From Cyclina sinensis (taxonomy: Eukaryota > Mollusca > Bivalvia > Venerida > Veneridae): a DNA stretch of 64,000 nucleotides. Position 1 is the first letter of the stretch. The number at the start of each line of letters is the position of its first letter. A program made the position numbers and the translations under genes. The notes beneath the pieces are model-generated. The model was given only the letters and a program-made list of their open reading frames with translations, was not told where the DNA came from and searched no databases. Location: the NCBI GenBank assembly GCA_012932295.1, contig JAAONU010000014.1, forward strand, positions 20,974,011 through 21,038,010, given 5' to 3'. Below are positions 34,502-47,908 of the stretch, one piece after another.

Positions 34502-36639
34502 ACAAATAAATTGTAAGTCGTGATGTATTGGGGTAATTAAGCCAAAAGATTATGGTTTGGGGGATATTATCTTTTTGTACGTTTTCTTTGATGAAAACAT
34601 CGTTTTTTGCAAGTGCACTAGCTTCTGTTTCATCATAAGAATGTGTTTTTAATGCAAAGCCTCTCTGCTGCAATTAGACCATAATTGTACTTACAGTTTA
34701 AGTAAAGACCGTGTCATCTATGGCTGCAAAGCAAAACAATGTAATGCAATATTTTGAAGGATACAAAAATGTAAAATGATCGCTTTTTTCGAGAAATAGT
34801 TCTAACAAAAGCACACACATGGACAGTTTAGAAATTTCTTTAAACGTCAGCAAAGACTGTTCCTTGAAGCTCACTAGAATGCTCTCAAAATCCTGTATCA
34901 TATTAATGTCATTAAAAAGCATTAACGATTACAATATTGACACCTCTGGCCGAGTGGCGTGCATAAAGCAACCGTAAGCGTCGGTCCGATATATCTCTTT
35001 CTAAAGCATCCAAATAAATCTTTTACAAATCTTCAATTTAATAATTCATTGTTCAGAACACTGAAGAATAAACATTTTTTTTTGTTGCAAACTGGTAAGT
35101 AAACATGATTCAGATTCGCTTACGCTCGACATGGAAAAACAACTACTTTATGTACCTGAGGTCTTGGTTAAAAACGTTTGAGTATTATATTATAATCTAA
35201 ATCTAAGACATTTTCAAATCCGTCAAAACTAAAAGAATATCTCAAATTTCATTGTCCTATATATCAGAGAGATGTGCATGTAGTTTTAGAAATAGTCATT
35301 GTAAATCAAGGTCAAGTGAAAGATTCTTTTGAAATAAACAATGAATACTAAACAGTTTTACTACACTATTTTTTTCTTTCTATCGATTTTGGAGTCAAAC
35401 TAAAGACTTAACTGTGTGACATGTGTGACATTTACTGCATGTCGTTACTTACTTATATATATATATATATATTCTCAAACTCTGACAGGTGTAATGTGTT
35501 TTTATTCATTTTCATCCAATAAGTGGAAAAGCTTTTTCTGAGACCAAATTATTTGCAACTGTATTACATAGAAATATCATCATTAGTAACCTAGAATGCA
35601 TTTATTATAAACAGCCGTTAGTTGCTAACAGAATTTATAACCGTCAAAAACACACAGTAAACATATATTCGGTTTACGATACATTATCACCATTTGTGCA
35701 AATTTCATTTAGATTCTTTTATATTATATGTCTTTCTTCAAAAACGTTTCATGTTTTGTCCAAGACATCAATAATTATTTTATGGAAGAAGCTGTAAAGG
35801 TTAAACCAGCATATTACTGGTACATTAACCGTTGCCACATTTGTGTTAGTATATTTTTTTCTTAAAATACTCGATTATTACGACTTATCAAATGAAAATA
35901 TGAGAATGATTACATCAATGAAAGCATACTTTAGTCTAATTAAGCCTGCGAAAGGTTTTTTTTCACTAGTTCTTGTTTCACATTGCAAGTTTACTTTTTA
36001 CATTTATTATATGTATTTGTGACTTGATTTTCAATACAATAAACGTTGACGAGACAGTGTCCTTATATCTGTATTTAGATATTCAAGGTCGGTTTCATTT
36101 TATAGTCTTTGATTGAGAAATTAAATAGTTTACTTTATATGGGTAAGGCTGTGTTTCTTTGGTTGAAGTGTCTACTGCGTCTGCACTACATCTTAAACTG
36201 AAAAAAAAAAAACTTGTCGTTTCAAGCGACAAAAAGTGTTTCGTTTCCTTCGTCTTTTTTCATGTCCGATTAATAATTTATATACGGAACACATGAAGCG
36301 AAAGTATTTCAATTGTTTGCACTTTTAAGGCAATCCTTTAAAGCTTAGCTGAGTTTACACATCTTTTACATCGATTGAGGAGAAATTCTTGCAACGTATA
36401 TAAATCGATGACTGATTCCTGGGTTCAAACCACTACTCGCGCCGAAAGTAAAGGATTAGATCACTATTGTTTTAGTTCATTGAAACGAATGATTAGTCAC
36501 TGACAGGACTATGTGACTAGCTGTACACATTGACCCAATTCAAAAATCCGTTCTCGTTGAGCTACCGTTTTCTTAATGCGTAACGCCTGATTAAATATCT
36601 GATGGTCAATAAAATTAATATCCATTTGCTTGTTTTCAG
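34502..36639. other. Non-coding, nothing recognisable
   Basis: A/T-rich, with a (TA)n run near 35455-35471 and a B-box-like GGGTTCAAACC near 36421. No supported gene. Confidence 0.55.
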
Positions 36640-36788
36640 CAAAGCTGATTAATGAGGTTTTCAATACCTTTTTAACGGGGAAAAATATTTGGGTCTCTTG
36701 GAATCTTATGACTCATATCGCATCTAAATTGAATTCGAAGAAGGGAATGAATCGTATCTTAGCTAGAATAATTCTCCAATGTTTGGAG
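36640..36788 (+). other. Candidate isolated exon of unknown gene
   Basis: A 149-base block bounded by acceptor TTTGCTTGTTTTCAG and donor GAG/gtatgt. One frame runs through it without a stop (49 codons after two bases), starting KLINEVFNTFLTGKNIWVSW. I do not recognise the sequence and see no partner exon. The evidence is only the coincidence of two good splice sites and an open frame. Confidence 0.25.
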
Positions 36789-37506
36789 GTATGTAGGATT
36801 TTTAATTGCATATTCTATTTGGCAATAATTATAATATTTCAAATTGGAAGATGACACTAACTGAAAGAAAATTGCATTCGTGACAGACTTATTGAAACAG
36901 AATGTTAATTTGTCGAATGTAATCTTACACACCTTGGTTGCATTTATTTCCTTTTATCAGTTAAAGCATAATAAATGTGATACCTTATTCTTTTAAAGAT
37001 AAATGTCGTCTGGCACTTAAATGGTAGAAAATACTGTTATTTATGGGATATGCACTGCCCAACGGAAGTTACACCGACTTTGCCAATGCTTAAGCATTCT
37101 TAGTTTGAGTTTAATGTATGCTTGAGTTAAACTTTGATATAATATACATTTCTGAAAATTTTGATGAAAGCGTAAAAGAAAAAAAAGTCTCTACTCGATT
37201 TACGCATGCGTCGAACACAATATACAACAAAGTGATGATCATCAAGTTTTTATACACATTTTTTGTTTATATTTAATTAGTATTTTCAAACATTTTTACG
37301 GTAAGTTAGGAATATTAATAAAGTATTTGGAGAAAATATTATCTGTATCTTTAGTTTAGGTACTCAATTTCGATGATTTATATCTTATTTATCTACTGAT
37401 TTATTTATTTATTATTTACATAACATCTTCAACAGTTTATGTAATTGTATGGAATTGTGTATTCAAATGTCATAAATAACAAAATCTACGACGTTTTTAT
37501 TTCATA

Positions 37507-37790
37507 TAGCTGATTTCCTGACTGAAATCCTATCAATCAGACTTATTTACCTACGCTTGTTCAGAGAGAAAGCCGCCTTTGTTATGTTTCGATTAATCAA
37601 ATCAGCACTAAATATGTAGCTTCACCAAAAGGAGAAAATGAAATCCTATAATCAGCAAATATATCTTGATTGATGCAGATTAAATGTAGGGAACTGTCTA
37701 GTCTTCTTCATAGTTATTTTATCTGACCTTTCTTGGTTTTGTTATTGGCCGTGTAACGTGTGTTGATGAGAATCTAATCAAATAAGCCCA
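37507..37790 (+). repeat. Dispersed repeat family A, copy 2
   Basis: The best-preserved partner of 23573-23800: both have AAATCAGCAC, TGTAGCTTCA, AGGAGAAAATGAAATC, ATCAGCAAATATATCTTGA and GGGAACTGTCT in order, and the match continues into TTGATGA(G/A)AA(T/A)CTAATCAAAT. Confidence 0.9.
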
Positions 37791-38689
37791 TGTGATAATT
37801 TTGTATTTGACCGAGAGCGAGTTTTATTCATTTTCTACTCAATTGCATCGTGTCAGAATAGTGCTTTGCAACTATTAGATTACAAATGTTTTTAATTGGT
37901 CTTTCTTTTTCAAGTTTTTTTCTAATATTTCAAGAACTTTTGGAAATCTGTTTGAACGTACATAATACTGTACTCGTGGCCTGAATGCTACATTTCAGAT
38001 TTAAGATTGTCAGGGCTTAAGTCCAAGGTATAAATGAAAGCAGCACCAAACTTAATAAATTTAACATGCGCGTCAATATATCTGTTTGGTCAAGTAATGA
38101 ACCTTTTCACTTGATTAATGGTGCCATAATGGATCTAAAAATGTTTATAAATAACTGTAACAGTTATAAATTGTCTTAAAATGACGAGGTTTTTATTTAC
38201 TCCGTTATAACACTGTGTGACAAGCTGAGTCATTATAACGTACCATAAACATTAAAATTGTGTATAAAAGCTTTGATACTGTTTATTGTGGTTGGAGTGT
38301 TCCCTAGATAAATTACAACCATTTAAATCCTGAATATCGTTTGCGCTGACACAATGTCAGATCATAGATATTAGCCGTTACTATAACTTTCATGTTCGAC
38401 TCTTAAATATGATTTCATCTTTATAACCTGACTTGTTTATTATGTAAAACATGACCTGAAACCACATTTTGATTCCTTATCATCCTTTTTGCAATCGTCT
38501 TCCAGATTTTTTCTCATATACGGATTGCATTTCTGACAAAAGTAAGTAAACGTGTTATCCAACCATGAAATTAATGATTAGTTGTAACATGTGATATTAC
38601 AGCATAAAAACATTTTTTAAAGAAGTCAAGGTTCGCTTTATACTATGTGCGGCATAAATGCATCTTGAATTTGTTTCCTTTAATCTTGG

Positions 38690-38820
38690 TTTGTTTATGG
38701 CTATGATTATTGATTTATTTCTGACGTGAGTAAATGAAGGAATAGTTAGGCTGTCACTTTTTGTGTTTCTAATCATACCTGATTTATTGCTTTTCTTCAT
38801 GGATTGATGGTTTGTCTTAA
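38690..38820 (+). repeat. Dispersed repeat family B, copy 2
   Basis: TTTATGGCTATGATTATTGA, then ATAGTTAGGCTGTCAC and ATACCTGATTTATTGCTTTT, then CTTCATGGATTGATGG. Confidence 0.85.
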
Positions 38821-39699
38821 CGCTCTTACGAGGAAAAAATATATTGTCGGTTTGCTATTTGCTATGTAACTTGGCCAGTTTCATTAGGTGCTTATGATAA
38901 GCTGGATTTCCACTTTAAGCTGACTAGCAAAATTTAGAAAAAGATACATTATAAAAACGTAACTCCTTTATAAATAAAGATTTCAGTTCAATGATCATTG
39001 CTATCAATAATACAGGCATTACTGAGGCACAAAAATACAACGGAGTTGCTCTCACAAGAAGAGGGATCCCTCTATCACACTGCTTACACTCAATAGAGGC
39101 AAACGTAAAGGATGTCCCAAAAAGGTGTGATTGCTAAAATAATCTTTCAATTATTTGCTAGTCCTTATGCTATGTCTTAAAAAACGAATAATTCTTTTAT
39201 TTCTCAAGTACGACAAGACATTGGTCAATGTCAGCAATTCCTTTCGTCATTTGTCAAAAGGTCTGACTCAGTACAATAAAACATAAACAAGTTTTACAGT
39301 CATAAAGAACATGCACATATTTATTGTTTGGTTTAGGTTTAGTTGAGATTCTTGCAATCTAAAATAATCATGGTATGGTATGCCTAATTTACCTAATTAT
39401 TGTTCCTTGGAAGAACTAAGTTAAACCCATAAGAAACATTGTCGGTACCTCAAACCCGTGAACATCAAATCAGTTAGAGGTTCGGTTATTACAAATCAGC
39501 GTTCTTTACCATTGGAATACTAAGTTAAGTTAATTGATTCTTTCTTAATTATACAGAATGGCATGTAGGTCGATATATCAATGATATCATTCCAGGTATC
39601 ACAACAATTTCAGCTTTTGGAAAATGACCTTAAACAGATTAGGCTATGTCATTTTATGAAAAATCTGTGCTAAGTGCCAGAAAACCATATAGTAATAAC

Positions 39700-40551
39700 T
39701 AAAGATGGGAACAAATACTAATATCAATATTCGAATATTCGCTTTGCTATATTCAAATATATTCGAATATTCGTTTTTTCAGTTCAGTCATTACCCGAAT
39801 TTTGGTATCCGAACATTGGTACTGTTTAATCACCCGTACGTTGTCGGGGAAACTGTTATGTATCATCTAAAATTGGCGTAGAAATGGCTTGTTTAATGGA
39901 AGTTTTAAATACTTATTACGTGATTGGCAATACATAATACATAAAATAATCCTTTCATTAAAACCGCGTGCAGGAAGTCCAAACACGCGTGAAATAAGTC
40001 CAAACACGCGAGGGAGGCTTTTTTTTATGTATAAGCGATCATCAAACATAAAGCGAGGATGATTTTTTCAAATAAACTTATAAGGGGAAAACATTTGAGC
40101 TATTCTAAACAACTAAACAGTAAAACTAATATCAATAGAGCTATAAGGGTGACTGATTGTTCGTTTTCGTAAAACATGACGTTAATCCTAGAATATTTTA
40201 AGAAAAACAACTTAAAAATTTGTAAAATAAACGGGCGCCAATTAAGATAAACAAAAGATTAAAAGGTATCACAATGACGCCTGTTGCAAGCTGTTAATCT
40301 GTAACGATTGCCCATGCCAATTATGCATTGCAATTTTATTGTTAATTGTGTCATTTTTGACACGCAATAAACAAACACAATACCAAACAGATTGGGTTCT
40401 TTTGCATAATCAGAATGCTTACATTTATAAAAATCAACCATGCTTTATTTGAAAAAAAAATCATTATGGAATATTCGAATTTGATTTTCATATGCGAATA
40501 TTCGGTCGATTTTCGAATATTCGAATATTCGAACTTTCGTTCCCGTCCTTA
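39700..40551. mobile_element. hAT-like non-autonomous DNA element rich in TTCGAA words
   Basis: Left end TAAAGATGGGAACAAATAC and right end, read inverted, TAAGGACGGGAACGAAAGTT form imperfect inverted repeats of the (T/C)A..GATGGGAAC type common in hAT elements. Just inside both ends are stacked ATTCGAATATTCG words (39728-39777 and 40470-40533). No transposase frame. I could not find an 8-base target duplication at these edges, so the exact ends may be off. Confidence 0.7.
39971..40010. repeat. Short direct repeat inside the hAT-like element
   Basis: AGTCCAAACACGCG occurs twice, 22 bases apart. Confidence 0.8.
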
Positions 40552-41116
40552 GAAAAAAACCTAATATGGAGGAATAACAACAGCTAGATTACCGTCGTCA
40601 AAGAAAAGTTAAGTCTTGATGTAGAAGATTCTTTCTCGAGAATGATAATAACTATAGCGATATATTTCTTGAGAGCATAAGGCTACGTAGAACATGTTTT
40701 CTACTACAACCGTCTACTATGCTGTTTTGTTTCTTTTTCTGTTGAACATTATGATGCTAGCGTAAACACGCACGGCAGAAATTGTTACACGATAAACCAT
40801 TACATTTAGCACATTGAAACGCTGTTTTTGGCTTATTCTGATTATTTCCCCTTTTATTTATTTATTTTCTTTAAGTCCATTATATTTTCTAAACGAACCA
40901 ATACATTTACTTTATTTCTTTAAAACGGTTGAAGTCAGTTTTAAAATGCCTTCATACAGCATTATATTCTCAGTATGAATAAAAGATAAAAACATTATAC
41001 CTCTTCTTGGCTAATTATATTTTCTAATAAAGAAAGTAAAATCGTAAACAGCCAATACGTATTTACTGTGAAAACTCATGCATGTCAAAGTGTCCGTACT
41101 TCTTTTTGGTTTTATG

Positions 41117-41184
41117 ATAAGAGTACAGATGGGATAAAAGTGCAGATGGGATAAGAGTACAGATGGGATAAGAGTACAGATGGG
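41117..41184 (+). repeat. 17-bp minisatellite, four copies
   Basis: Four contiguous copies of ATAAGAGTACAGATGGG, the second with two changes (ATAAAAGTGCAGATGGG). Confidence 0.95.
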
Positions 41185-42784
41185 AAACAAGTGAGACAAA
41201 ACGTAACTTCCAAAACCTGTACTCAATTTTTTCTAAACGATGTTATTGAGTGTGTTAAAAGCTTAGTTCGATGGTCAATTTAACAGTTCCTTTCTGCTTG
41301 TATTTGAATTGAATGGATTTCCTTTTCTCTGTAAACGTCAATCCAAACAATACATTTTTATATCGACGTTTTTGATATATTAGCTGATAGACACCTTTGT
41401 CCAAGGTCAGCCGTTTACTTTTTCATTAACTTCATTTCAGCTTCTATCTCTTCGGATGCATTGCATCAACTGAGCGCGTTGTTTTTCTTCTATACCAACT
41501 TTGATAAGTATTCAATCATAAGTTGTAAAACTTGAATTTCCAACGACAGTTGTAAACCACTACATAATGATTTCTTCTTTTTTCATTTAAAAGCTTCAGA
41601 CGATTATTTTCATATTGATTTATTTTCAAAAATAGTTTTGAAACTCCTGCCTTAGACTTTGTTTCAAATAACCTCAGTCAATAAATAACATTTTCTCATA
41701 TGCATTTGATAAAACTTTAAACTAAACTTGAACTATTTATATTGTTAAGTCTACAATACACAGAAATGCCAGCATCAAACATGTACTTTATCTCAAGTGA
41801 TTACTAATCAGGTTTATATCATGGTGGTTTGAAAAATATTCACTATATGCAACTCCTTCAGAGACAGTTCTATTTACAATATAGCGGCTAAGATTCTTAG
41901 GACATAACTAAACGTGATTACCAGAATGTTATACCATTTTTCTGCTGGATGCATCCTCAAAACATAAAATATTGTCAGTCAAGTTTTTCGCCCAAATATG
42001 CTTCAGTGAGTCGTTTTGCATTCAAGTCATGTTGAACAAGCTATCAAATCTACTAATGACCTAATCCAATTATTTAGATTCTCTTGTCTAAAGAAAGGGT
42101 TAAGAAAAACAATCATTAAGATATGTAATATATATCTATATATTCCAAGACAATGAAATTATTTTGATAGGAGAAAATGTGTTTATTTGGAGAAATATAA
42201 TATATATTTAATAAATAGCAATTTTTATGTTCATATTAATTTTCTTAATATGCTTTTTTTTGTAATCTGAATTCTTTAAAATACTGAAACACTGTGCGTT
42301 CACTCAGTTAACAAAAGAAAATGAAAATTTAAATTAATGTATTGAATAGTGAAGGTTGGAGATCAAACGTTGTAAAAATTAAGTAAATGATTTTTTTAAT
42401 TCATTTATTTAAGTTATATCACAAAAAAGCAAAAGAGATATAACACTTTTAACAGTTTGCATGCTTGTGAAAAGACAATTTAAATTTTAAACGCTTTTGT
42501 CTTACAGGCGTCGAACACAATAGTCTTTAATATGTGAAAACAAGCAAGGCATTGAATATATCAAAAAGCTTCCCCGGGGACATTTGTGTTGTTAACAGAA
42601 CAAGAAAATAATGAAACGACTTGTCATGATTGTTATGAGATGGTACGCTGGTATTCTCGGCTGGCTTAACTAACAGAGTGGTAAGGAATTGTCTTGCTAA
42701 ACCCTATATCACTTTGCCTCATTTCATTTCCCCCTGTCTAATAAACATTGGCAAAAGGGAAGCCATTGTCGTTTCAGTATAATT

Positions 42785-42870
42785 GTCTCATACTAAATGT
42801 CGTCTGCTATTTTAGATAACGGCTTTTATGGTGTCATTTATTAGTTCAATTATTGAAAAAGAGTCAAAAA
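42785..42870 (+). repeat. Dispersed repeat related to 33010-33100
   Basis: Shares TACTAAATGTCGTCTG and GTGTCATTTATT with the first site, in the same order and spacing. Confidence 0.8.
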
Positions 42871-45162
42871 GTACACTAACAATTGGGAAGCCTTTACTTT
42901 CTCTCAGAAGATATTTCAATCAAAATGGATACAAAAAAATCTAAGATTTATTTATTTAATTTCTGGAATAAAAGTCATCTACTGGAGCTATAGCAAGACC
43001 ATTTGTTCGTTAACGATAACAAGCATTTATAAAGAAGTTGTCTATCTTAACAATATGATTGACTTGTGAGTTCATTTTTTAAAAAAAATCCCGTTTTTAC
43101 ATCAGTTCTCAAAAAACCAAAATACAGTACTCAAAGGCCCTCATTATTGCAAACTACAAATCATTGCAAGGCTTACATTCTGTACGTTTGACAGCTACAG
43201 ATTGACTGTTTCTAATGACAAGCTCATGCACTGGCTAAGTAAAAGTTTCAAAGAAAGACGTAACATGTAACTTAAGGTTAGAGGTTATTAACAAAAGAAA
43301 GCTTGGTGTCTCTGTCTAACTTGAATAAAACTTCTTAACAAGGAAATCATTTAATTGTACATTTAAAGCATAATTTCAGGTTATATTTATCTCTGGCGCA
43401 TTTTATTTGTTTCATCAAATGAAATATCTCACGTTTACCTTCTTAAGTCTGTAAACTACACTGCAAAATATCTATTTTCTATATATTTACCAGCCATAGA
43501 ACTCAACTTCTTGATGATGTGTCGGTATAGAGGCCAGTTGATAATTTGTACGTTTATAGGCAAGGCAGTGTTTATTATTATTCACTCTTAACTCCAATCT
43601 CGTTTTATATCAAGGTATTGTAAAATATGAAAGGAATTTCTTTCGTAATAGAGGACAGAGCTCTCGTTGCAAAAAGAATTGTATTGAAAGGAAGTACTTA
43701 TTGTGCTAACAGCTTATTACGAAAATAAGTCTCTATGTGCTAAAGTTTTTTCTAGACATAATGAGAGCATATAACCGTTAAGCCAGAAAGCCTAGACAAC
43801 CAAACCATGCTAAAAGCCGTTTTTATCAAAGGTAATCTAGAATTTTTATGATATCGCGCTTTTGCCACATACGTCAATTCGCCAGAACTTTGCTTTAACT
43901 TAAAGCTATTAAATAATGAAAAACTTTCACAGATTACCGAGATTTCATAATAAACTCAGCCATTCAATTTCTTTGACTGGCAAGGCAAAAGAAATCCTTA
44001 TCAATGCAGTGAAAACTAACACATTATGAAATAAATAAACTGATAAAGAAACTGTCATGTTATTTGAAACGTGTGTCTTGTCATCAGGTCTCTTGGACTC
44101 TTTGCTTAAATGTGAATAACGTCTCATCTTAGTACAGGTCAATGAATATGTTCCCCTTGTTTGCACAATCCGTAAATTACGTGATTTCCGAAGTGTATGT
44201 TATTAGCGCTGTATTTCACTTATGTCTCAACAAATTTAAAACGTAGAAGGCTAAGCAAGTCTTTGTTTCCTTCAATTTCATATAATCTGTTGCTCAACTT
44301 TTGATAGTCTTACGGACTATCTTGTTCAAGAAATTGGTCATATGATTTCTCCCTGTAAATATTGTTTGTGTCCATCCTGCTTCTAGCAGTTTAAGAGCAG
44401 GCAATGTTGTCTAGCTAATTCGGTAATGCTATTTTTCTAAATTATCTCTGTGCAAATTATTCATTCTCAATAGAAACACTTCTATCTCTTTCACATTCGT
44501 GTATTTCTCTTTAATGCCTTTCCTGTCATGCAAATGATTTTTCTTTGGAAATGAAGTTACTTCACATTCAACTGAGAATAATTCGTGCAATACAAAAACT
44601 AAATCTGAGGAATTAAAATATTCTCATCTTGCATGCATGTCTTTGCGAGGGCAGTGGATATTCGATTCTGCATTGATTCAAAGTTTGTGCTGTTTTACGT
44701 GTCAATTACGGTTTGTGGTTGGAATTGAACATGGACGAAAGTAGTGAATACATTTAAAATCCGTACATCCTTTTAACGACTTATAGTCTACCATGCAGAC
44801 AGTATCGAAGAAGATAATGTTTTATTGTTTTGAAATTTTGCGCCGTCCGTCAGAGCGATAAAAAGATGTATTGAAAACAGATTTTTTTGCGATTTTTATT
44901 CCAAACTATTTACAATGAATAGTGAAAAAAATAAAAACATGGAACTAATTTCTTGCTGCATGTACTATTGTTTTTCGTACGTCTTTTTCCTGGATTCATG
45001 GGAGACAAGGTCCGAAGACAGTAAATAAATGCTGCTATAAAGGAAAAATAAATTAACTAGAAATCACGAACTTTTGTACGCTAAATCAATTCCATGATTA
45101 TATTTGATAGCTTTTGCCTGCACATTAGATGCATATTGTTTAACCTTCAGTTGTTGTTTTTT

Positions 45163-45164
<2 letters not shown>

Positions 45165-45202
<38 letters not shown>
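45165..45202 (+). repeat. (GT)19 microsatellite
   Basis: An uninterrupted GT dinucleotide run. Confidence 0.98.
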
Positions 45203-45204
<2 letters not shown>

Positions 45205-45424
45205 ATTATGACAGTGCTTGATTACTTCTTGAATGCTGGAAAACAATGAAATTGCTAGAGTAATTGTTTCTGTGTTGCTAATTTTTATTTAAAATATATA
45301 CTCTTTACACTGCTCCATAAGAGACTGCGTTAGTAGCGTGCAAGGCAAATTTATTGCAGTTTCATGTCTCTCTCGTACATGTTAACATTAAGTTATGCCC
45401 ATAGGTTACATCTTATTTTCGTAA

Positions 45425-45505
45425 GAAAAGGAAAAATGTTAGGCTGTTTGTTGTGATTTTAATCATACCGGATATATTACTTTTCTTCCCGGACTGATGG
45501 TTTTA
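45425..45505 (+). repeat. Dispersed repeat family B, copy 3
   Basis: TGTTAGGCTGTTTGTTGTG, then AATCATACCGGATATATTAC and TTTTCTTCCCGGACTGATGG. Confidence 0.8.
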
Positions 45506-46289
45506 TCTGGCTAGCAATTTTTCTGTGCAAACTACTACACGTTTATTTTATTGACTTTAATAGCAGAGGTCGTTTTTATTTGTTAGGTTTAGTGTTGATG
45601 AATTAATAATTCATTTTGTGAAAGCTTTGATTTTAGGAGATACACATGGTTATCACAGAGACATTAGTACTACTGACTTTATATTTCGAAAATTAGTAAC
45701 ATTTCAAGTGAATATAGTTTATAAATTGAGTTAAATAACTTATTCAAGATGCTGCTAACTTACCTATATTTTTTATATTATTTGCTTATAAAGGTGTGCG
45801 CATTCAGAAAAAAATACTTGTCATGAATGAAGACTAATGATTAAAAAATACATATATTCTAATATTCTGCAAAACTTATCTGAATTCCTACATATGTGTC
45901 TATAACTTTTCTTAAAGCATGTTATGTGGAAATATTCAGCTTATTGTTTATTGCTCAGAATATCTACACATTGCACTAGGTCTTCATGTAAGCGGGTATA
46001 ACATGTAGAGAGCAACAGGAAACTCTTACAGTAGATGCACTGACCATAAATGATGTGTCTGATAAATCTTAAATAATGCTTTTTAAGTATACTGCTGTCT
46101 ATTTCAGAAATTGAAATAATTAGAGTTCAGAAATTTCTATCACTATTTATATTTATTTCATACATGATGAATTCTCGTCTCCTTCCTGCTAAGAAGCAGA
46201 TGATAAACACGTTTGTGCAATTTCAACTCTCGTATTATTTACGTGCTTGCAGTTATAAACGTTATCTGAATGTCTTTGTTGTAATTTTG

Positions 46290-46470
46290 AATGGCAGATT
46301 TCCTTACTAAAATTCCAGCATCTAGATTTATTTATCTAGAAAGCCGATGTTATGTTCGATTAAATTAGCGCCAAATCTAAAGCTTCATATGTCGGAGGGA
46401 AGGAAATCTTATAATCATCAAATATATCTTGCTTGATTTTGATTAAACATTGAGAAATGTCTTGTTTGAA
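46290..46470 (+). repeat. Dispersed repeat family A, copy 3
   Basis: GCAGATTTCCTTACTAAAAT, then GATTAAATTAGCGCCAAAT and ATCATCAAATATATCTTGCT follow the order seen in copies 1 and 2, with more divergence. Confidence 0.75.
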
Positions 46471-47862
46471 ACGTAGTAATTTCGATGAGACCATTAATAA
46501 CTAATCTTATAAAGTCATATTTCCAATTCAGTAGTGAATATAGTTTATCTTATTTCTCCAAAATAAATATTGATTCCTTGATGGACGTAACTGAAGATTT
46601 TTGTCACACTGATTTGTTACTTTATAATGGCATCTGTTTTGCTCTCCATGTGACATGTTGCCATTTTTAACACGGGTTAGGTAGGACACTTAAGAATAAA
46701 TCTCATTGTACTCTGCCTGGATCTTGTTTTTCTTTTTTTATAGTTTTTTTTAGAAAGCCTGTTGCAGAAATGAAGGTAGCGCTGCTTTTATACATTTACA
46801 GTATAGTGATTTTATGTTTTTATTTTCCCGTTACCAAAATATTTTACTGATGAAACCCATCTTACGACAGTAAAAATATACTCATTTTTTCTAATATTTG
46901 ACGAACTACTAAGAGTTTCTCAAATAAATATCGTGTCATGTTTGCATTTGCATAGATTATAAAATTGTCTTGTTTTTTAGACTTTGTGATACTTTATGAT
47001 TATTACTACATTGGACAAAATAGCTATTTTTATGCTTCTGTACCATTGGTTTTATTTCAAGCAATGCTTAATGTAACATAAATATAAGTTAAGACTTGTT
47101 TAGCAGAATTTTATGTCTTCTGGAATACATTTTTCCGACCTTCCATATTATAATATACATTTACAATATACGATTTTCAAATTCCAAGCTATAGTCAGAA
47201 TGTGCTCCTTTCACTTATCTACTTTATGTTTACTAACTTCTTATGTCCGTACATTGAATTGCAATTATATTAATTTTTATTATTGCCAACTATTGAAATT
47301 CATTTATGACTTGCATCGTTCTGATATTTCAATAGAAAGACGAAATCATTTTTTATCCTTACCTCTGACCAGAATTTGCGTCAATCACACTCGACTACTC
47401 TATTTTATTTTCCAGAGGGCATATCTACATTTCTTTACATTCAGTCTCTTGTTGTTCTTATTCACACGACCTTATGCTAGTAGTTTATTGAACTATATTC
47501 ATGGCATGATATTGAATAAGGACAAAGGGCGAAATGAAGCTGTTGGTTCCTTAAAAGCACAGTAATTTGACATGCTAGTTTCCCTATGATGGATTGGCTT
47601 GCACTTGTAAGAGATTTTGACCCTTGTTAGCGTATACTTGTGCTAGATAATACTGACATGATTTGAAACTTGACTACAGCTAGAAGCTGTTAAAGCGACT
47701 GACTCACAGATGGGCCGACGATGAAAAAAAGAAAATGATCTTACATCTTGAAATTTTTGCTGCAATTGTGAAGAACATATTTAAACTAAGTTACTGATTC
47801 ATTTTTTGATACAGACAAACACCAAACTATAAAGTTTTACACACTTTTATCGATAAAATATT

Positions 47863-47883
47863 TACCCCGTTAGTCACGGGGTA
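47863..47883. repeat. Conserved hairpin in TTAA MITE copy 2
   Basis: Identical to the hairpin at 7189-7209, including the TTAGTCA loop. Confidence 0.9.
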
Positions 47884-47908
47884 GATACTCTAGTTATAAC
47901 ATTATGGT

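Larger units (their letters stand above)
36789..39699. other. Non-coding with repeat copies
   Basis: Holds family A copy 2 (37507-37790) and family B copy 2 (38690-38820). Otherwise A/T-rich without features. Confidence 0.6.
40552..47689. other. Non-coding with scattered simple and dispersed repeats
   Basis: Contains a 17-bp minisatellite (41117-41184), a repeat shared with 33 kb (42785-42870), a (GT)n run (45165-45202), family B copy 3 and family A copy 3. The 150-codon frame at 47113-47565 has no recognisable features and is not called a gene. Confidence 0.6.

Noticed and set aside
34437..34673. 78-codon - strand frame overlapping the retrotransposon's 5' edge
   Set aside because: Out-of-frame shadow; it does not resemble a retrotransposon protein upstream of the break.
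34940..34995. tRNA-Leu/Ser-like A-box TGGCCGAGTGG
   Set aside because: No convincing B-box or cloverleaf; probably a degenerate fragment or chance.
47113..47565. 150-codon + strand frame starting with ATG
   Set aside because: Rich in Phe, Leu, Ile and Tyr as expected from A/T-rich non-coding DNA; no domain, signal or splice context recognised.
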